This document shows, piece by piece, positions 60,967 through 64,000 of a stretch of DNA of 64,000 bases. The notes beneath the pieces were generated by a model. The model was given only the letters and a program-made list of their open reading frames with translations, ran no database searches and had not been told where the DNA came from. Source of the stretch: Syntrophales bacterium (lineage in GTDB: Bacteria > Desulfobacterota > Syntrophia > Syntrophales > UBA2210); the NCBI GenBank assembly GCA_023230565.1, contig JALNXD010000009.1, forward strand, positions 1 through 64,000, written 5' to 3'. The position numbers were made by a program, and so were the translations under genes. Position 1 is the first letter of the stretch; each line of letters opens with the position of its first letter.

Positions 60967-62325
60967 ATGAAATCACGGGAAGAAGAAATAAAACACCTCA
61001 ACACTCTGAAGGAACTGATCAGCCTCAACCGGGAATTCGATATCATCGATCTTTTTTCCAGGCTTCATCCGGCAGATATAGCCGATCTGATCGATAATCT
61101 GGAAGAACAGGAGAAAATTCATCTTTTTTCCCTGCTCGATGTAGAAAAGGCTTCCGATGTTATCCTGGAGCTCAGCGATCTTTCGCGGGAACAGATCATC
61201 GAAGAACTTTCAGAAAAAAAGCTCACCGAAATAATAGATGAAATGGATTCGGATGATGCAGCCGATTTCATTGCAGAACTGACGGAAGATCAGGCAAAGG
61301 CAGTCCTCGAGGGTATAGAGCCGGAAGAATCTGACGATGTAAAAGAACTTCTCAAATATGAAGACGATACGGCGGGAGGCATCATGCAGTCGGAGCTCGT
61401 CTTCGTCACGGCTGATGCAACAATCAATGACGCCTTCCAGGCAGTTGTCGATGCAAAGGACGATATCGAAAACATCTATAACATCTTCATCGTTGACAAA
61501 GAACACAGACTCATAGGCGCAGTCCCTCTGCAGCGCCTTATCACGGCAAAAAGATTCAGCCCCGCAATCGGCGCAATCGATTCTGCAATCCCCAGCGTGG
61601 AACCGGATCTCGACCAGGAACAGGTCGCCCGCTTGTTTGAGAAATACGATCTTGTCTCACTGCCTGTCGTCGATCAGGAAAAACATCTTCTGGGAAGAAT
61701 CACCATTGATGACATCATCGATGTCATGGAGGAGGAAACATCTGAGGACCTTTACAGGATCGCCGGACTCGATGAAGACGACAGCGTTTTCAACAGCCCT
61801 TTCGAATCCGTCAAGAAACGCCTGCCCTGGCTTTATCTCAATCTTGTCACTGCTCTCGTTTCGGTGCTGGTCATCGGCTTTTTTGAAGATACCATTAAAA
61901 TCATGGTCGCCCTGGCGGTATTCATGCCGGTAGTCGCAGGATTGGGCGGCAATGCAGGCAGTCAGACGCTGACTCTTATCGTCCGTGGAATGGCACTGGG
62001 CGAAATAACGTTCGAAAATGCAAAAAAGGCCCTTTACAGGCAGATTCTCGTCGGTGTGACCAACGGGGTGGCCGTGGGAATCGTGATAGGCACCATTGCC
62101 TACTTCTGGAAAGGTATCCCCGTGTTAGGCTTCGTGCTTGGACTTGCCATGATAATCAACGTGTTTGCAGGAACGCTTATCGGCGTCCTGATTCCGCTCG
62201 CCCTCAAGTGGTTTCACCTTGACCCGGCACTTGGATCTCACATATTCATTACGGCTTTCACCGATGCCTTCGGCTTTCTGTCTTTTCTCGGCCTTGCGAC
62301 CGTGTTTATCAACCTTTTGACATGA
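60967..62325 (+). CDS. mgtE: Magnesium transporter MgtE
   Basis: 452 residues with GGAGG six bases before the ATG. Cytoplasmic N domain (~1-130, LHPADIADLIDNLEEQEK), two CBS domains (~135-255, including YEDDTAGGIMQSELV and VVDQEKHLLGRITIDDIIDVMEEE), a plug helix, then five membrane spans (~280-450) with the pore motif VAGLGGNAGSQTLTLIVRG. It is a Mg2+ channel closed by cytoplasmic Mg2+ at N/CBS sites. No M-box leader was recognised upstream. Confidence 0.96.
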   Translation: MKSREEEIKHLNTLKELISLNREFDIIDLFSRLHPADIADLIDNLEEQEKIHLFSLLDVEKASDVILELSDLSREQIIEELSEKKLTEIIDEMDSDDAADFIAELTEDQAKAVLEGIEPEESDDVKELLKYEDDTAGGIMQSELVFVTADATINDAFQAVVDAKDDIENIYNIFIVDKEHRLIGAVPLQRLITAKRFSPAIGAIDSAIPSVEPDLDQEQVARLFEKYDLVSLPVVDQEKHLLGRITIDDIIDVMEEETSEDLYRIAGLDEDDSVFNSPFESVKKRLPWLYLNLVTALVSVLVIGFFEDTIKIMVALAVFMPVVAGLGGNAGSQTLTLIVRGMALGEITFENAKKALYRQILVGVTNGVAVGIVIGTIAYFWKGIPVLGFVLGLAMIINVFAGTLIGVLIPLALKWFHLDPALGSHIFITAFTDAFGFLSFLGLATVFINLLT

Positions 62326-63101
62326 CGGGGAAAATGCAAAATAAAGCGACGGGCTTTGTCCTTAATTTCAGGGATTACGGTGAATCGGACCGGATCGTCA
62401 CTTTTTTTACCGATCAAACGGGAAAATTAAAGGGTATTGCCAAAGGGGCAAGGCGAAGCCAGAAGAGATTCGCCAACGCTATCGAACCTTTTTCATTGTC
62501 GGCGATTATTTTTTCAAGGCGAAGAGCGGAAGGACTCTGCCTTATCGAAGACTGCCGCGTCTTAAACCATTTTCCCCGCATCAGGGAGGATCTTGAAAAA
62601 ACGCTTATGGCTTCCTATTTTATCGACCTTGCCGACAGCTTTACTGAAGAAGGGGCCGTAAGCCATCGTCTTTTCAAGCATATGTCTGATTTTCTGAATC
62701 TGCTCGAGGCGGAGAAGGCCGGGGAGTCCATTATGCGCCTTTTTGAGTTTCGTCTCCTGTGCATATCAGGGTACGAACCCACCCTCGGACACTGCATCTC
62801 CTGCAGGAAACCCGTTGAAAGTCTGAAAGAAATTTCCTTCGGAATCAGTGACGGAGGAATCAAATGTGAAAAATGCGCACCCCTTACCGCCGGCAGAATC
62901 AGCATTTCACCGGGTACGGCACGGACGCTTGTTGCGGGGAAAAACATGCCTGTGGAAAAACTGCGCCGCCTGATATTCACCGAATACTCTCTGAGGGAAA
63001 GCCGTTTGTTCCTTGTCCCCCTGATCCGCCATATCACCGGCAGGCAATTGAAGTCACTTAACGTGCTTATGGAAGTGAAGCATCTGACCGATACTATTTG
63101 A
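62322..63101 (+). CDS. recO: DNA repair protein RecO
   Basis: 259 residues. The ATG overlaps the mgtE stop (ATGA). The N-terminal OB fold begins TGFVLNFRDYGESDRIVTFFT with LKGIAKGARRSQKRF. A zinc site follows (CISC ... CEKC, ~165-190), as in most RecO proteins. It loads RecA on SSB-coated DNA together with RecR. The recO-glyQ order is common in deltaproteobacteria and Firmicutes. Confidence 0.94.
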   Translation: MTGKMQNKATGFVLNFRDYGESDRIVTFFTDQTGKLKGIAKGARRSQKRFANAIEPFSLSAIIFSRRRAEGLCLIEDCRVLNHFPRIREDLEKTLMASYFIDLADSFTEEGAVSHRLFKHMSDFLNLLEAEKAGESIMRLFEFRLLCISGYEPTLGHCISCRKPVESLKEISFGISDGGIKCEKCAPLTAGRISISPGTARTLVAGKNMPVEKLRRLIFTEYSLRESRLFLVPLIRHITGRQLKSLNVLMEVKHLTDTI

Positions 63102-63118
63102 ATAAGCCCCTTTATATC

Positions 63119-63147
63119 TTGACACCTTTTTTTCTTAGTGATACTGT
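63119..63147 (+). promoter_or_regulatory. Promoter of glyQ
   Basis: TTGACA (63119-63124), 17-base spacer, TACTGT (63142-63147), 43 bases before the GTG. Confidence 0.5.
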
Positions 63148-63189
63148 CCCGCCGATTTACAGAGATAAAACCACTCCAAGGAGGCTGTT

Positions 63190-64000
63190 GTGACCTTTCA
63201 GGAACTTATATTCGCCCTCAATTCATATTGGGCCGGCCAGGGGTGTATCATACAGCAGCCCTACGATATAGAAGTCGGCGCAGGAACGTTCAATCCCGCA
63301 ACGTTTCTCAGATCCCTCGGTCCGGAACCGTGGAATGTGGCATATGTTGAACCATCCCGGCGTCCTACCGATGGAAGGTATGGTGAAAATCCGAACCGTC
63401 TGCAGCATTATTATCAATATCAGGTGATCATGAAACCGTCGCCCATGAATATTCAGGACCTTTACCTCGATTCCCTCAGAAGCTTCGGCATCGATCCTCT
63501 GGATCATGACATCCGATTTGTGGAAGACGATTGGGAATCTCCCACACTCGGAGCATGGGGCCTTGGATGGGAGGTATGGCTCGACGGAATGGAAATCACT
63601 CAATTCACCTATTTTCAGCAAGTAGGCGGTATCGATCTTCATCCGGTGTGCGTCGAGATTACCTACGGAATCGAACGAATCGCAATGTATCTTCAGAATG
63701 TGGATAACGTCTATCACCTTGAATGGGGACACGGCATTACCTACGGCGATGTTCATCACCAGGGGGAGGTGGAGTTTTCCGCATATAATTTCGAACATGC
63801 CGATGTGGACATGCTGCGGCAGCTTTTCACCATGTACGAAACGGAAGCGCAAAAAGCGGCTGCCCTGAATCTTGTCCTCCCCTCATATGATTACTGTCTC
63901 AAATGTTCTCATATATTCAATATACTCGATGCCCGGGGAGCAATCAGCGTGACAGAACGGACGAGCTATATCGGGCGGGTGCGTAATCTGGCCAGGATTT
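63190..64000 (+). CDS. glyQ: Glycyl-tRNA synthetase alpha subunit (3' end outside window)
   Basis: 270 codons are present with no stop; the family is ~290-300 residues, so little is missing. The GTG start has AAGGAGG five bases upstream. It opens TFQELIFALNSYWAGQGCII and continues DIEVGAGTFNPATFLRSLG, AYVEPSRRPTDGRYGENPNR, GWEVWLDGMEITQFTYFQQ and TYGIERIAMYLQ, all diagnostic for bacterial GlyQ, the catalytic subunit of the alpha2beta2 enzyme. glyS is expected just beyond the window. Confidence 0.96.
   Translation, partial: MTFQELIFALNSYWAGQGCIIQQPYDIEVGAGTFNPATFLRSLGPEPWNVAYVEPSRRPTDGRYGENPNRLQHYYQYQVIMKPSPMNIQDLYLDSLRSFGIDPLDHDIRFVEDDWESPTLGAWGLGWEVWLDGMEITQFTYFQQVGGIDLHPVCVEITYGIERIAMYLQNVDNVYHLEWGHGITYGDVHHQGEVEFSAYNFEHADVDMLRQLFTMYETEAQKAAALNLVLPSYDYCLKCSHIFNILDARGAISVTERTSYIGRVRNLARI

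Noticed and set aside
63102..63189. Possible T-box leader before glyQ
   Set aside because: Only ~40 bases lie between the predicted start of transcription and the GTG; there is no T-box sequence or terminator.
1..64000. Mobile elements, CRISPR arrays, prophage or integrase genes
   Set aside because: No transposase, integrase, phage structural gene or regularly spaced repeat array was seen. The island could be acquired, but no boundary is marked.

Overview
The window reads as chromosomal DNA of an anaerobic, probably syntrophic or sulfate-reducing deltaproteobacterium (Desulfobacterota). This is inferred from gene content and order only: a queA-tgt-yajC-secD-secF-lepB block, rdgC, a short argA-type N-acetyltransferase, glyQ as a separate subunit, an NADP-type glutamate dehydrogenase, and many acyl-CoA genes (CoA-transferases, carboxyltransferases, crotonases, ETF). 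No rRNA, tRNA, CRISPR array, transposase or phage gene was found.

Region 1 (1-30.3 kb) is a catabolic island. It opens with the 3' end of an acyl-CoA carboxyltransferase gene. Next comes a large sigma-54 activator (TPR-GAF-AAA+-Fis HTH), and beside it an acyl-CoA synthetase gene with a well-matched -24/-12 promoter. On the minus strand lie two overlapping haloalkane-dehalogenase-like hydrolases, a second carboxyltransferase, two class III CoA-transferases, a complete LivFGMH ABC transporter, and three LivK-type binding proteins. A third carboxyltransferase (+) and three more LivK-type binding proteins (-) follow, then two crotonase-family genes. Six paralogous binding proteins thus surround one permease/ATPase set. 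The simplest reading is uptake of several related organic acids, CoA activation by CoA transfer or ligation, and processing by carboxylase/decarboxylase and crotonase chemistry. The substrate is unknown.

Region 2 (30.3-45.5 kb) is mixed housekeeping: mltA, argA-like, recN and nadK (minus); rdgC, two uncharacterised genes, an acyl-CoA dehydrogenase lacking the usual catalytic Glu, etfB-etfA, a Trx2-type thioredoxin, glutamine-dependent nadE and a small zinc-ribbon gene (plus); then a YajD-like HNH gene and gdhA (minus).

Region 3 (45.5-50.9 kb) holds a hydantoinase/oxoprolinase-like protein, a histone-deacetylase-family protein with a C-terminal zinc ribbon, an AhpD/CMD-like protein, a free-standing biotin carrier protein, mazG and a small DUF2065 membrane protein. 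The biotin carrier could serve the carboxyltransferases of Region 1.

Region 4 (51-64 kb, all plus) is core metabolism and secretion: queA, tgt, yajC, secD, secF, a DUF456 gene, lepB, a pyrR-pyrB-pyrC cluster behind a likely PyrR attenuator, mgtE, recO, and glyQ cut by the window end. Start codons were chosen from Shine-Dalgarno spacing and family length. Several genes start at GTG or TTG.
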